From Streptomyces sp. NBC_00433 (lineage in GTDB: Bacteria > Actinomycetota > Actinomycetes > Streptomycetales > Streptomycetaceae), in NCBI GenBank assembly GCA_036015235.1, contig CP107926.1, positions 4,359,501 through 4,423,500 of the forward strand: a stretch of DNA of 64,000 bases. Reading direction: 5' to 3'. Below the pieces are notes generated by a model that saw nothing but the letters and a program-made list of their open reading frames with translations, was not told the DNA's origin and made no database searches. Positions 62,567 to 64,000 of this stretch are shown in pieces. A program made the position numbers and the translations under genes. Every line of letters starts with the position of its first letter. The stretch's first letter is position 1.

Positions 62567-64000
62567 ATGGGGTTCAGCTGGAAGGGTGCCGTCAACAAGG
62601 TCGGGGACGGGATCGAGCACGGCGTCGACAAGGTCAAGAAGAAGGCCGGCGAGATCATCGACGACGGCGCCCACATCGTCGGCGACGGCCTGGACCACGT
62701 CGGACTCGACGACGCAGCGGACTGGGTCGAGGACAAGGGCGACCACATCGCCGACGACCTCGGCGCCCACGTCGCCGAGCAGCAACTCGGCCAGACCGAC
62801 CAGCCCGAGGAGTTGCTGCACGGGGACCCGGCCAAGATCCGCGAAGCGGTCCTGCACCTGGCCAGGCTCTCCCTGGCCTTCGACACCGGCCACACCGGCC
62901 TGGCCCATCTCGACCCCGGGGACTGGGACGGCGCGGGCGCGGAAGCCTTCCGGGCCAAGTTCACGGCCCAGCCCGCCAAATGGGCCCACGCCGCCACCGC
63001 CTGCGCCGAAGCCGGACTCGCCCTGGAGACCTACGCCGAAACCGTCGACTGGGCCAAAGGCCAGGCCAAGGAAGCCGTGCGGCTCTGGAAGCAGGGCGTC
63101 GCCGCCCGCAAAACGGCCGCCGACGCGTACAACGCGGCCGTGGACACCTACCACGATGACGTGAAGGCCTACAACGACAAGGTCGACGACGGCACAGACC
63201 CCGGCGCCAAACCCGTCGCACCGGCGGCGTTCACCGACCCCGGCGCGAAGGACAGGCAGGCCGCCAAGGACACTCTGGACGCGGCCCGCAAGCAGCGCGA
63301 CAGCGCCGCCGCCACCGCCGAGGCCAAGGTCCGCACGGCCACCGAACTGGCGCCGAAGAAACCGGACTTCACCGGCCGGATGGAGAACGACCTCGGCGAC
63401 GTCGGCAGAGCCGCACCCATCGCCGTCGAGCACTTCGCCGGCGGCCTGGTCCGCTCGGTGACCGACCTGGAGAAGTTCGTCCGCGGCCTGAACCCCACCG
63501 ACCCCTACAACCTCACCCACCCCGCCCAATACCTGACCCACCTCAACGCCACCGCCGCCGGCCTGGTCGACATGACCGCCCACCCCGAACGACTCCCCGG
63601 CATCATCCTCGGCACCGGATGGGGCTCCGACGGCTCCGAAGCAAGCGGCCGACTCGTCGGCAACATCCTGCTGGCCATCGCCACCGACGGCGGCAGCGCC
63701 GCCGGCAAAACCGTCGCAGAGGACGCCGCCAAGAACGCAGCAAAAGACGCAGCAGAACAAGCCGTCAAGAACGGGGCCCGCGCCGCAGCCGAAGACCCCG
63801 CAAAGAGCGCCATCGAACAAGCCGCGAAGAAGTGCCTCTCGGACCCGATCGACGTCGCCACCGGCGACATGATCCTCACCCAGACCGACCTCACCCTCCC
63901 CGGCACCCTCCCCCTGGTCCTGCAACGCACCCACCTGTCGTCCTACCGGATCGGCCGCTTCTACGGACCCTCCTGGGCCTCCGCCCTCGACCAACGCCTC
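62567..64000 (+). CDS. RHS/polymorphic-toxin-type protein, 5' part (runs off the window)
   Basis: An open frame of 478 codons without a stop to the window end. The N-terminal 190 residues have a WXG-like helical region (AHLDPGDWDGAGAEAFRAKF) of putative type VII-secreted toxins. A long Ala/Lys/Asp coiled coil follows. At residues 430-478 the DUF6531 motif begins (DPIDVATGDMILTQTDLTLPG...FYGPSWASALDQRL), which precedes RHS/YD repeats. The C-terminal toxin and any immunity gene lie beyond the window. ATG 62567 follows GGGGTGGGGCGG. It is chromosomal, just outside attR. Confidence 0.85.
   Translation, partial: MGFSWKGAVNKVGDGIEHGVDKVKKKAGEIIDDGAHIVGDGLDHVGLDDAADWVEDKGDHIADDLGAHVAEQQLGQTDQPEELLHGDPAKIREAVLHLARLSLAFDTGHTGLAHLDPGDWDGAGAEAFRAKFTAQPAKWAHAATACAEAGLALETYAETVDWAKGQAKEAVRLWKQGVAARKTAADAYNAAVDTYHDDVKAYNDKVDDGTDPGAKPVAPAAFTDPGAKDRQAAKDTLDAARKQRDSAAATAEAKVRTATELAPKKPDFTGRMENDLGDVGRAAPIAVEHFAGGLVRSVTDLEKFVRGLNPTDPYNLTHPAQYLTHLNATAAGLVDMTAHPERLPGIILGTGWGSDGSEASGRLVGNILLAIATDGGSAAGKTVAEDAAKNAAKDAAEQAVKNGARAAAEDPAKSAIEQAAKKCLSDPIDVATGDMILTQTDLTLPGTLPLVLQRTHLSSYRIGRFYGPSWASALDQRL

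Overview
The window is high-GC actinobacterial DNA, most likely from Streptomyces or a close relative such as Kitasatospora. The evidence is the conserved chromosomal block argG, clpB, hspR-dnaJ-grpE-dnaK with HspR (HAIR) operators, the third-position GC codon bias, the TAGRYT -10 boxes placed directly before start codons, and the families that recur in this genus (DUF2617, YbjN, Yip1, DUF2637, DUF5131-TcmP).

Three zones can be told apart. (1) Positions 1-10.9 kb: a DUF2617 gene and an intact PLP-dependent aminotransferase, followed by an array of five orphan copies of that aminotransferase's 3' third (A, E, B, C, D in map order). All start just after the PLP-lysine segment and stop at the normal stop codon, although E has lost most of its 5' part and D has an internal deletion. 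Accessory genes lie between them: a Uma2 nuclease, a small operator-controlled protein, a septum-formation-type lipoprotein, an ADP-ribosylglycohydrolase, three toxin-antitoxin pairs and the remnant of a fourth toxin. The layout resembles a cassette array that uses a housekeeping-gene fragment as its repeated unit, and it is the most unusual structure here. (2) Positions 10.9-27.4 kb: ordinary chromosome with argG, a VOC protein, YbjN, clpB, a PPOX protein, the hspR-dnaJ-grpE-dnaK operon, an LCP-like protein, a membrane Fe-S oxidoreductase, Yip1, DUF2000, dcd and tRNA-Gly(CCC).

(3) Positions 27,390-62,275: a 34.9-kb integrated element bounded by a perfect 44-bp direct repeat. One copy is the 3' end of tRNA-Gly, the other marks the right end. 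The element has a tyrosine integrase and excisionase, a replication module (initiator with internal iterons plus helicase loader), DUF2637, MobC and relaxase, but no visible TraB/FtsK or type IV secretion genes. It is therefore probably mobilizable rather than self-transmissible. Its cargo is: a PIN/XRE-ImmA pair; three separate orphan type I-E-like CRISPR arrays without cas genes; a regulator/phosphotransferase pair; an eight-gene nucleotide-metabolism operon; a 1,573-residue STAND NTPase with an N-terminal nuclease-like domain (Avs-like defence); a DUF5131-TcmP pair; several decayed genes; a Nudix hydrolase; and a cyclophane-type RiPP cluster (precursor, radical SAM, 2OG-Fe(II) oxygenase, HExxH enzyme). 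A broken toxin gene closes the right end. Beyond attR a large RHS/polymorphic-toxin-type gene runs off the window.

In the nucleotide operon the thymidylate-synthase homologue keeps the catalytic Cys, Arg, Asp and His at exact family spacing, but has Asp where the dUMP-specifying Asn should be. That points to a cytidine-nucleotide hydroxymethylase. With an NDP-kinase homologue, a radical SAM enzyme, an exonuclease and a P-loop kinase, it suggests a modified-cytosine nucleotide pathway. All functional calls come from reading motifs by eye; no database search was run.
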